Assembly (NCBI RefSeq): GCF_000001735.4
Contig: NC_003075.7
Coordinates: 11,595,001-11,659,000 of the forward strand
DNA from: Arabidopsis thaliana
Lineage: Eukaryota; Streptophyta; Magnoliopsida; Brassicales; Brassicaceae
DNA length: 64,000 nt
Reading direction: 5' to 3'
The notes beneath the pieces were generated by a model that did no database searches, was not told where the DNA came from, and saw only the letters and a list, made by a program, of their open reading frames with translations. Positions within the stretch are counted from its first letter, which is position 1; each line of letters begins with the position of its first letter. The position numbers were made by a program, and so were the translations under genes. Below are positions 1 through 10,155 of this stretch, piece by piece.

Positions 1-166
1 ATTAATTTACCAAAAACTACATTAATAATCCTCAGGATGAAAGTCCAATCATATTAGTTAACTAAGAAAACTGCAATAATGATCTTGACAGGTAGATAGA
101 TCACATGAAAACAACAGCAATATTGATTAAAAAAAATATGAATACGAGGCCGATATAAATAACATA

Positions 167-410
167 TACTCCATCTCTTTCAAACTATAAGATGTTATAG
201 AGATTTTTTGTTTTAAAATATAAAATATTTTACGAATTTCTATGCAATTCTAAAGAAAATAGTTTATAACCATTTGTATTCTGCAGTTTTTAAAATTATT
301 GGTTGAATTTTTTATATTAAATATTAAATGTTAGTTCTTAAGAAAATAAATAAATTCCATAAAGTATGTGTTTTAGCTAAAACATCCTATATTTTGAAAC
401 AAAAGAAGTA
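167..410. mobile_element. MITE-like element with 30-bp terminal inverted repeats
   Basis: The ends at 167-196 and 381-410 are imperfect inverted repeats of about 30 bp (24 of 30 positions match). Both begin with TACT and carry a TTTCAAA...ATA.GATGTT core. The element is about 244 bp, AT-rich and has no coding capacity. The outermost TA at each end could be the target-site duplication of a Tc1/mariner-type non-autonomous element. The end sequence resembles a 'CTCC...TTTCAAAATATAAGATGTT' MITE class common in Brassicaceae; that is from memory. The class call is inference; the inverted repeat is visible. Confidence 0.65.
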
Positions 411-3400
411 ATTAATGATATCGATATTGATTAGTAATGTGAAAATAATGTAGAAATGGATTATGCCACACGGTTTTACAACTTTTATTCATTTATTATT
501 GTTCGCTATCTCATTTCGTGGAGTAAAGGTTTATTTTCAGTACTCTTGTTTTTAAATACTATTGGCTATATGAGTTTCGTTTTCTTTTTCCTTTTGTTGT
601 TCATTATTTCGTAATAAAATAGTTATCAAAAAACAAAATTTCGAATTTAAATTACACTTCTCTGTTAACTAGCTTTATCATTAGATTCCATGTATTATTC
701 TCTATTTCATGATTATTTATTTCATACTTGACAACAAAAAAGAAGAAGGCATTTATGAATTTCTTAGCAACTTGCAAAGTCGAACCAAACTAGTCAATTA
801 AAATATCCTATCTTCTTCTAATAAATGTATTCTTTATTGTAGAAGACCGTATATTAGAGAGATGTTGTTGCCTAAAAAACAAAATACAAAAACTTAAGAG
901 AGATCTTAATGAGCAAATTCAGATGTGGTCCAAGCTAGTAATTATTTTAGTGGGGGAAGATCTATGATTATCTATAGACTTTTTTTTTCTATAGATATTC
1001 GCATCAATGCATCGTAACTTACAGCAAATTCCCGGGTGTTGCTCGCAGGGTCATCAACTCGTCATGTAAAATGTAATATCGTGTAGTAAAATTTTTTTTC
1101 TCAAAAAAAAAACAAAGTTATGAAACCGGTTAAACAAGATTATGAAACCGGTTAAACAAAATTATGAAAACGGTTATTAATGCAGCTATTTATGGCAAAG
1201 TTCCACATACCATTCTATAATACAGGGTTCTACTTGCACAAACTGTTTCCTATAACAGACTGAACAAACTGATTTATCTATATCACGCTATAAATTTCCA
1301 GTATATATTACAAATATTTTCATATTCTTTTAAATTCAACAAACTTATCAAATTGATGTAAAACAATCTTTTATTTACTCGCTCAGTTCAGAGGAATCAT
1401 GAGGGAGTTAATGCCGACAGCTGTGGTTTGATGTACATGTACATAACTTGTTAAATAGCTCGATACATAATTATTGGGTGCCCATAACTTGTTAAATAGA
1501 TTCTCAAAGACAGCAAAATCTTTTCAACAAAATAGATGTACAAACCCAATTATATATTTATATGTAGTTATAATTCTAGAGTGTTGCAATTTATCATCGT
1601 TGAATCAATTTCTCTTATGGCAGTATATTATTAGTCACTGCAGTATAAATATTCTGATTATCTTGGAATATCATAGGTTGGTCTTCTTCTTACATGACTG
1701 CTAGTGTAAAACTTTTTATATCAATGCACCTAAAGAAATCTTACCTTACGTATGTAGCCTAGTCATATATCACAATAGACGTTAGTGACTAATATCCAAA
1801 TATATTGTTTCAACGACCATGTATAGATTAATTATTTCAAACATAAATATATATGGTTAATACGGAGAAATATCAAATGCGCATCAGAAATTGAAAACAA
1901 TCTTTGCATGTGGGATAATGCATGACATACTGTATTTTAATGGTGAATATTTAAACGTAAGCCACATTTATGGAAACTTGTTAAATTGCGGTTATGACAA
2001 AAAAAAATTGTGAAGTTTTATATATATATATATATATTTGCAAATATCATATAGAATTAAATTTGGCAGAAAATTGTTAACTCATCTTTTTAACGATAAA
2101 TTACAGAATTACATTTTTAGCATAAAATTACATAAATATGTTTTTGATGAAAAATATGGAATCATGTTTTCACAGATAATTTGAAGAAAAAATTTATAGT
2201 AAGTTTGAACAAAATAGAAAAAAAAAAAAGACCTTATAGTAAGTTAGAAATATTGGTGCACGTTGGTTTTGGTCCGATATATTTTCAATGAAGCTTGGAA
2301 GAAATCGTTTTCCATACATATCACAGTACTTATAATTAAAGGAACAAAATTAAAAAAGTGACTAAAATATTGGTCAAAATTGGTAAAATATCAAAATATG
2401 ATCAAAAATTTTGCATTTTTTTAAAGATATTTCATATTATTTTATTTTTGTACCAATATATTTTTTTTAAACGTTGGTTATTACTTATAGATGATATGCT
2501 ACGCTAATTTTGTTTTATTTCTGCTATTTGTTAATATTACATGGAAAACAAAAAAATCTTTTATTTACAGTTTGCCGATTCTGCTGACTATCTATCTAAT
2601 TAAATTAACTTTTATGTTTAATTAAAGAAATAATAATGATTCTCTTTTCAAAATACAATCATTTGGATTGGATGACACACATGAACCAGAAAAGTAACAT
2701 GCTATTATCTCAGACGAAATATTATTTTATCTGTAATGAACTTAAAAAATAACATGTTATGTAGATAATATATGCAAAGCAATTGGTCGTATTATATTAT
2801 ATGATAATGCACTAAGTAATAAAATAACATGATTATGGGAAACGTAACAAAACATAATAAAAGAAACTTTGCCACTTGATCCTTTTATTTTAGTACTGCA
2901 GCGTTAGTAGCGTCTTTATTTACTAATACTACAACGTTAGTTGTCCTAAGTGTTCCACCATTGTGTGAACCTTTTTGTCGCTATCTTAATTTCTCACTTT
3001 TAAAAAAAGAAGAAGATGACGGTTTATATATAAAGTTTTATGTTTATCATATAAAACAAGTGTGTATAGTATACATGTACATATCATATAAAACAATATA
3101 AATTCATTGACAGTGTGTCTTATGAGAGAATTCGGACAATGTGAACTGTGAAGTGTTTCTGTAAGTCGTTGCCCATTGCCAGTGTGTAATAAGTTTTTAA
3201 TAGTTGTAATATTAATTGTCTGCCGAGAGCATGTGAGTTTTCAAATTTTGAATGTTTATTTATATCATATTCATCAGTGGTTAGAATTCACCACCAAACT
3301 AAATATTTTTGTAGACGTTAAATAAAAGAATCAAATCGAATAAGCGATCTTAGTTGACCGTCATCAATTGTCATAGAATAAATATAAAGATTTTAAATTA

Positions 3401-4430
3401 GTAATCAGACCAGGTAGGCAAATTTCACCTCACAAAAAACGTGTGAGAATCGACAAAAGAAAAAAAAAAATCCACTACACTTCTACCTACTGTTGTACTC
3501 TTGTTTGTTTCCAAAACGTTTTACCAATTTTTACCAACAGTAATGGTTAACTACCTAAATATAATTCTGCAGAAATGTACCCTAAATATTATTGAAACTG
3601 CACTGCAGTACTGCACCAAACATTATTGTTAACTTAAGGGGCATGGCTTTGTTTCATCATCCGTGTTATGTTTTGGCAATGGTTTTCCTAGATGGTACGA
3701 GGCCCGACAAAAACATCATCGGCATGTGAATGAATCATCATTTGGTGTTACAACTTTAATTTTGGATCTTCAATAGATAACTTTTTTTTTCTTTGTAATG
3801 ACATTAGGGGTCAACTTTACTAATTGAACCATCAATACATTTTAGTTTAAAATTGAGTAAAACTAAAAATTCTGATCGAGGAACTAGAATTTCAAACCGT
3901 ATCATAATTATGCTCGAAGTTACGAGGCTCCCATTAGTAACGATTTTCTAAAGCTTGGTGAGTGGTGACGAGTGATATTTTAAACCCAAAAGAAAAGAAA
4001 AAGCCTTCAGTTTTTTAATTTCAAGGGTAAAGTGATGAATGTGAGGATTTTGGTTAGTTGAGACGAGTTTGATAAAGTGCTCATGCGTAAGCAGAATTTA
4101 ACTTCAGATCCAGCAGCCATCATAGGATCGGATGAACTAGCGAAAGAAAAGCTTCTTAGTGGGCCAAGCAAACCACCAGGGACATGAATTTTTTCCTTTC
4201 TTTTGCTTGATTATAAATTCGTTTTTAACATAAGAGTGATAGAGGCATTACAAGTTTTAAAAGGCTTATCTCTTTAAAAGTTTTTCTTCTTTAACTTAAC
4301 GTCTTATATTTAATGTCCATTTGGATCCTCCCTTTTTTTTTTTTTCTTCTTATAACCCACTTGGGAATATTAACTATTTTTAATGGTTTTGTTTTTGTCT
4401 CACATGTAAGGTGAGATTACACGTCCCTCA
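411..4430. other. AT-rich intergenic DNA without a supported gene
   Basis: Apart from the 22-bp tandem repeat at 1118-1180 and a short TA run near 2020-2037, I see only AT-rich sequence with homopolymer A/T tracts. Open frames here are short, start at non-ATG codons and look like nothing familiar. Confidence 0.7.
1118..1180. repeat. Three 22-bp tandem copies containing AAACCGGTT
   Basis: A 22-bp unit starting TTATGAAACCGGTTAAACAA begins at 1118, 1140 and 1162. The third copy is diverged (AAACGGTT). Each intact copy holds the palindrome AACCGGTT. There is no gene nearby. Confidence 0.8.
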
Positions 4431-4433
4431 ACA

Positions 4434-5133
4434 ATGTGTGTAAATTGGTGCTACGAACACTACTGTGAACCCCCAACCGGATGTTTAACTAACCCACCCT
4501 GGAGGACATTGACCTCAATCTCTATAATGAAGCTAGAGCTAAGGTTAAGATTGTATCACATTTACGTTACCTGTCTTCAACAAAGAACCTCTAGAAAACA
4601 ATGTAAACAAGTGTATAAGGTTACTGGACCTAGCGCTAAAAACTGCTTCGTCGATTGTTGGTATGTATGGCGAAATTTGCATAGTTTATCGGAACAAGTA
4701 GAATAGCAGCAGGTTATCTTCCACGACCTAAGGGCTCTATAAATGAAGCTTTCCATGTGACTTCAAATGCTATCTTAAGCACAAGACGCATTCGATGACC
4801 ATGGAGAATATGTTCCACAACATGAGAGTTTAAGAGAACATCCAACTGGCTTTACAATAGTATGATGCATCCAAAGCCAAAAGAATAGAGAGATATAAAA
4901 AGCAAGACAACCCATAATTCGAATATTTCGGGGTGGTCTTGGACCTCTTGGTGCATACCCATGCCAAAACTCTGGTTGACACCAGGTGCTTTGAGTCATT
5001 TCTTAAATCATTTTATTTTTCTCTGCAAACTAGTAACACTATTAACTTTACCAGCCTGAGAAAAATCTGCCATGACGATACAAAAAGTCTGGAGACTTTA
5101 TTCAACGACCTTATTATTAACCATCAAAAGTAA
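4434..5133 (+). pseudogene. Unidentified coding-like tract, interrupted in all frames
   Basis: Base composition here is less AT-rich than the flanks and codon-like triplets run on across frame changes. One plus-strand frame reads DIDLNLYNEARAKVKIVSHL at about 4508-4567 and then meets a stop; the apparent continuation (leucine/alanine-rich, near 4595-4690) is in a neighbouring frame, and a further stretch follows to about 4790. A different frame near 4890-4990 reads through a proline/glycine-rich stretch. I do not recognise the family. It could be a decayed gene or transposon fragment. It ends just downstream of the MSRB2 3' end. Confidence 0.35.
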
Positions 5134-5237
5134 ACATTAGTCTCACAGAAAAAAGACAAAAACACAGTACGAGAGAGAGACAGAAGCATCACACAACACA
5201 CCTATATTATCACGTCTTTTTTTCTGTGATCATATTA

Positions 5238-6507
5238 TTACAGGGTCGGATTCTCTGGTGTGAACTTGAGAGAGATACTGTTTACACAGTGTCGCTCATC
5301 GGTAGGAGTAGGGAAACCTTCTCCTTTAAAAACGTGACCAAGATGTCCTCCACAAGCAGCACATGTGATCTCGATTCGTCTCCCATCTGGATCAGGCTGG
5401 GTAAAAATGTAAAAGCTATTAGTTTCTCAAATCATATAATTCCCAGTGATAATGATCTTTTGATTGAGAAATGTTACGGTTCGGGTTATAGCTCCGGGGA
5501 GTCCATCAAAGAAAGCTGGCCAGCCACAACCAGAGTCGAATTTGGTGGTGGATTTGTAGAGAGGAGTTCCACATCCTGCACAACAATAGATGCCATCGTC
5601 GAATACTTTGTTGTATTCTCCAGTTCCTGGATATCTACATTACATATAGTAGACCGTTAGAATAATGATATGTTAACAGATTTACAGAGCTTATGACCTT
5701 GCTTTAGCTCTACTTCACACTCTAAGATATTCATTGATCCTTTAAACTCAGAGAAGAAGACTCTACTTAAACTGCTTTGGCTTCTCGGTGGCCATTAAGG
5801 TAGACTAAGCTAAGACACAAGACTAACTGAGTATTTTCATGTCACCGAGAGAACAATCCTAATAGTAAGGTTCATAGCAACTGAGACAACCATATACAAC
5901 AGCAAGTCAGCAACAGAGTTTTAGTGTAAGAAGAAAAAGTGATAAACTTTGAAAAAATCACTCTAATCTTTCATAGAATATATCTCCTAATCGTTAATTT
6001 AAGGATCAGGTAACAACATTTATTCCACAAAACTCAATTTTCAAGTTCAATGCATCAAATCTCTCCAACACCAATCACCAAGTAAACTTGAAACCCATAA
6101 AGCATTCTCTTTTATAAATTTATGATCATCAATTTCCAAATCAACACATGCAAGAACACTATCTGAAGCAGAACACTCAAAACCAGATCAAAACTGAGTC
6201 ACGAAATCACTTACTCAGTGCCTTTCTGTCTGAGAATCCTAAATTGTTCAGGAGAAAGAATCGCACGCCACTCTTCTTCCGGCTTATTGACCGATTCAGG
6301 AGCAGAAGAACCCATTGCCACAATACGACCACCGTGGAAACCTCGACGGAGCGACGGAAATGACAAAGGAGATGATGAGAAACGAAGGAGGTTACGACGA
6401 GACGGAGAGGCCAAAGGAGGTTTAACGAAAGCAGCTTTAATGGTGGAAACGAAAGTGAGAGACGTGGCTGAATAAACACGACCAGGTGTTATGATATTGA
6501 ACGCCAT
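5238..6507 (-). CDS. MSRB2: Peptide methionine-R-sulfoxide reductase B2, plastid form
   Basis: Reduces methionine-R-sulfoxide in proteins; family knowledge and the N terminus place it in the chloroplast. Three exons: 6507-6215, 5634-5478, 5396-5238, all GT-AG, coding for 202 residues. Residues 1 to about 70 are rich in S, R, F and L with few acidic residues, as in a plastid transit peptide. The SelR domain follows from about residue 75. Two zinc CxxC pairs are visible (C116/C119 and C162/C165), with the catalytic cysteine in ERHCVN (C187) and a likely resolving cysteine in SGCGWPAF (C134). The ATG at 6507-6505 is the first in the transcript frame. Upstream lies a cluster of TGGGCC/AGCCCA elements. 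Identity with At4g21860 is from memory of length and gene order. Confidence 0.97.
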
Positions 6508-6618
6508 TTGTTTGGCTTTTTATCTCCTCTCTTCCTTCTTCTCTTGACAACAGCTTTTTCTGACTCTCTCTCAATCTTTTCTCAGATTTTTCCTTTTCTC
6601 TGGAACACTCTTCTAATT

Positions 6619-6647
6619 TGGGCCTTACGTTTGGGCCCTTTAGCCCA
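6619..6647 (-). promoter_or_regulatory. Site II (TGGGCY) cluster upstream of MSRB2
   Basis: TGGGCC occurs at 6619-6624 and 6632-6637 and AGCCCA at 6642-6647, about 110-140 bp upstream of the MSRB2 start codon. Such clusters are known TCP-binding elements in Arabidopsis promoters of housekeeping and organelle-related genes. A divergent gene starts to the right, so the cluster could serve both directions; that is inference. Confidence 0.5.
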
Positions 6648-7636
6648 ATATACATACACTCGAAATTGCATTATTCTCTGTTCAAGTTTAGCTATGCCAT
6701 CCTTGTCGGAATCATTCGTGTACCTGGTTCAAACCCTAAGGGTGGTTTAATGAGGCCATGTGATGAGCCTCTGACAAAAGAGAAGTTCGAAGTTAAAGTC
6801 ACATGGAAAAAAAGAAGCAACTAACGGCTGGTGAGAGAAGAAGAGTCGTTCGTATTTAAAACATGAGCATGAATATTTTGACCTCAATAAAGGGACTTTG
6901 TTTCATTAACATTCATATTCTTCTTTTTCCAACCTAACGCAATTGTGCAGACCGATCAATCAGACGGTTGTTTCTATACCACACAAGGAAAAATATATAT
7001 ATTTTGGATCGAAATTGGAACCAAAACTAGTAAGTGGGTTTCATTATGCTTGGATTTTTTTTAGTTTTTGTTATTTGACCATCGATTTCTTCGATTCAAT
7101 TGTTTGTTTGTGACGAATCAAAAATCAGCTGTACCACGTTTAAGGGTCAGAATATTTTCTCTAAATTTTCCTTATTTTTTGTTCTTGGAATTTTTGTAGT
7201 GTACCCGAAAGTGAAAATTGACAATGAAGCTGGTAGATACAAGCAGAAGGGTTCTTGTCTGAACTCGAACTATCTCCAAACTCGTGTCTCTGGTAATTTC
7301 TCTCTGCTTCTTTTTTTTTTTTCCTTTGAGTTTGACTCTCATTTAGATTTTGAGCTAGAATTTTAGGGTTGACTCTGTTTTTTTTTTTTTGGTTTTAGCG
7401 TTGACTATGTTTTAGCTATATGTTTAGGAATTAGGAACATTGACTTGGTTTTTGAGAGAGATCATGTCTGTGTGGAAGATATGGGTTCTTTGTTGTTGCC
7501 AATTTAACCGAATGCAAAGTTTCAAAAGAATCTATTCTGATGTTCTCTCTTTCTCGTTGGGACAGAGAATAATCAAGAAGATGATTTACAAATATACGTG
7601 GCTAAGATTCCTAAGATTTACATACCAAGTGTCCTC

Positions 7637-8082
7637 ATGTCTCAGAGTGAATCCAAAGAAATGAATAAGCCTATTAGAGGAGCTGACATTGAAGTAAAAC
7701 CAATAACCAAAGCCAGTCCAACCCTACGTCCACGCGCTGTTGTATCAAGTCCCGGTATGGTTTATTTTTAGCTGATTTCCATCTCCAATGTTTTCATTTG
7801 CTGGACTGTTTCCATGTGCTTTAGCTATAGTGTCACACAATGTTGAACTCAAATATGTCAAAAACAATGACTTCTGCTTTTGAATTTTCTCTTCTTTTAG
7901 ATAATGATGCGATGATCGGCAACATGAACATGATTGAAGAAAGGAAAGCTAAGAAGGGTTTGAAGAGTAAAGATCATATTAAGAGTAGGGCTTCTCAGCT
8001 TAAGAATGTTAATACCAATGTGAAGATTTCTCATCGTATAGTCGCTAAGCTACCGGGAGTCAATTCAAGGGATCACAAATGA
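7637..8082 (+). CDS. Small basic protein of unknown function, 99 residues
   Basis: Two coding exons, 7637-7754 and 7901-8082, join GT-AG to encode 99 residues from the ATG in MSQSESKEMNK to a TGA at 8080-8082. The same exon begins upstream at about 7566 after a TTGGGACAG acceptor. A further exon ending at a GGTAATT donor (7292) is open in the same frame but has no ATG, so I treat it as leader. The leader holds a 12-codon upstream ORF (7224-7262), which could damp translation. The protein is lysine-rich with a central proline-containing stretch and a basic C terminus; no domain is recognised. Probably the locus I remember as At4g21865. It is divergent from MSRB2, which lies about 1.1 kb upstream. 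Confidence 0.7.
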
Positions 8083-8287
8083 TCAGCTTCTCTATTAATG
8101 ATGCCGGTCAGATGGAAGTCATGGAACCACATAGTCACCGTTTTACGTTTTGAAAACGTAATTCCACTATTTTTTACCTTTCCCAACATTTATATTCACA
8201 TTTTTGAGTAGTGGTATCTTATATATGATGCACATGTTAAAAGTATAACTGAAATTAAATAAAAGTCATTCATCCATAAAATAGTTA

Positions 8288-8600
8288 GTTTTTCTTTGGC
8301 ATTATTTAGCATAAATTTTGTTCAGTTCAAATGTTTCTATCTTATTTTTGATGAGGATAAGCGACGATGTAGAAGCTGCTCTTTATCACATTAGGAAGGC
8401 CATTGAATATCTCAAAGAGATAAACAAATGCGGATCCAGTATAGGAAAAGGAACTTATGTGCCTCTTCTTAAGTTCTTAGCTGATATGGGAATGGTAGAG
8501 GAATTCCAATTTTCCATGGATGTTATTTTAGAGGCAAATAATGGTTCGATACCAAGATGGAACCACTCTCATATAACCATTTTTTTTATTAGGATTTAAA
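8288..8600 (+). pseudogene. Truncated copy of part of a PPR gene exon
   Basis: From 8348 to about 8540 the plus strand is open and clearly homologous to exon 4 of the PPR gene at 10.2-15.7 kb, near 11010-11200. Compare KAIEYLKEINKCGSSIGKGT here with KAIEHLKEMRQLGFSIGEGA there. The short match TAGTTTTTCTTTGGCA at about 8287 also occurs in the intron before that exon (about 10667), so the copy includes flanking intron sequence. There are no PPR exons on either side. A near-identical 17-bp direct repeat (TTCGATACCAAGA core) recurs exactly 100 bp apart at 8541 and 8641, bracketing the decayed end. It is a gene relic rather than a functional gene. Confidence 0.75.
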
Positions 8601-8755
8601 CATAAACATTGGATTTGGATTAATATACTAACTACACATAATAGTTCGATACCAAGAAAAAAAAAATACACATTCTTTTTTGTTTTCCTTTAAAGACGTT
8701 TAGATAAACAAAGATTGAACTCGTGGGGGACAAGGAAGAACAATGTAACGCGTTA

Positions 8756-9285
8756 TTAAGCAGCTCTAGCAAGAAGTTGAAGACTTTCAGGAACATCAGA
8801 AGGATCAATGAGCCTCCTTGTCATAATCCTCTTGGGTACAATCACAGTCAACACACCATCTTCGTAGCCAGCTGATATTCCGATCATATCTATCGATTCC
8901 GGCAACCGAAATTTCCTCTTAAAAGTCTTCAAAGGCTGATCCGGAGGCGACATAGGGGTTGCCTCCGTTCGTATGATTAAGTATATCGAATCTTCGATCT
9001 CAACTTTTATTTCTTCTTTCCTTAACCCTGGTTGGGAAGTGAACAAACAAAAAAAACAGAACACATACAAAAAAATGAAGATTATCCAAGATTATTTATT
9101 CTTTACAATATGTGGTAATGAATAAAGTGAGAAAATAAGTAATTATAATTACCAGGAAGATCAACAGAGAAAGTGTGAGAATCTGGAGACTGAGACCAAC
9201 GAACATGATTCTCTTGATAGTTATTAAGAGATTGAGAAGCTAGAACATATTCCCATGGCATCACTTGAATTGTCTGAAAATCCAT
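8756..9285 (-). CDS. HSP15.4: HSP20/alpha-crystallin-type small heat-shock protein, about 15.4 kDa
   Basis: Small heat-shock proteins hold unfolding proteins as ATP-independent chaperones. Two exons, 9285-9153 and 9027-8756, give 134 residues. A short N-terminal arm (MDFQTIQVMPWEYV) with no transit peptide is followed by an alpha-crystallin domain over roughly residues 30-125. It includes FSVDLPG at the intron position, a KTFKRKFRLPESID segment and the hallmark GVLTVIVPK. A short tail follows; I see no clear IxI/V motif at the end, unlike class I cytosolic members, so oligomer packing may differ. A heat-shock-element-like TTCTCGAA lies at 9584-9591, about 300 bp upstream. The name and locus (At4g21870) are from memory. 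Confidence 0.93.
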
Positions 9286-9299
9286 TTTTTTTTATAGAT

Positions 9300-10155
9300 T
9301 TCTTTCTTTTCCTTTTTTCAGTTGTTCTTGTGGATTGATTGATTTTTGGGTTTCTATTTATAGTTAAAAATGACCCCACATGAACCATTTGAGCAAGTTG
9401 CTGTCTAAACTTGAAAAGTTGATCTTTAACCCTGAAAATATAAAAAACTTGAAAGTCGATAATAAATGAAACATTAAGTACAAATCACTTGAAAAGACGA
9501 TAATAGGGTGGGGAGAAGATTGATTTATGAGAAAAAATCCAACAATTGTGTCGACTCACTCACGAGTGGAGAAATTCTTTGTATTCTCGAAAAAGAAATA
9601 CTTGCTAAAATTAGTTTAAAGTGTTTTTTCTCTTCCCCCGACAAGCTTAAAGATTGATTGGACGATAAAGTATTTTATACTATTATTGTCCACTAGATAA
9701 TACTATGGTTCCCTTCAAATAAATATATTTTTAGTTTCTCATATTAATGTTCTATCGATTACAAATATTTTCAACCACTCATTTTGGTTCGACATCGCAA
9801 GTTGCAGATAAATAGCCACTTGTCTGATATTAATGTTTGCAATTTTTAGAAAGAAGAATATAATATTAACTTTATCGCGGTTTATTTACCAAAGAGGAAA
9901 ATTTGCAGTACCGTAAGAAAAAAAAGGAGAAATTTTACTCGACCCATCTTAGTGAATATTTAGTTACTCAATTACCCTCAATTACAAAGATTAATTACAT
10001 AAGTGCCACTACCACAAAATCTTGCAGGGTTTATCAAACACTTGTTCCGAATGATTCATCTTCTTCTTCTTCTTCTTCTCCGATCTCATGTTATTGGGGG
10101 ATTTCGTTCTAGGCCTTGATTCGATTTTGTTAACTGTTGTAAATGTGAAAAAACA
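9300..10155. other. Intergenic promoter region between HSP15.4 and the PPR gene
   Basis: Divergent spacer of about 870 bp. It contains the heat-shock-element-like TTCTCGAA at 9584-9591 and a (TTC)n-type run near 10060-10080 just upstream of the PPR gene start. No gene is seen. Confidence 0.6.

Noticed and set aside
1118..1180. Possible CRISPR-like array
   Set aside because: The repeats are directly adjacent with no unique spacers, number only three, and the genome is a plant's.
5226..5660. 144-codon plus-strand open frame
   Set aside because: It lies antisense to MSRB2 exons 2 and 3, whose conserved CxxC motifs on the minus strand explain the openness.
7100..7366. 88-codon open frame before the small basic-protein gene
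   Set aside because: It starts at TTG, not ATG, and runs through a splice donor into intron; only its middle part is exon-like.
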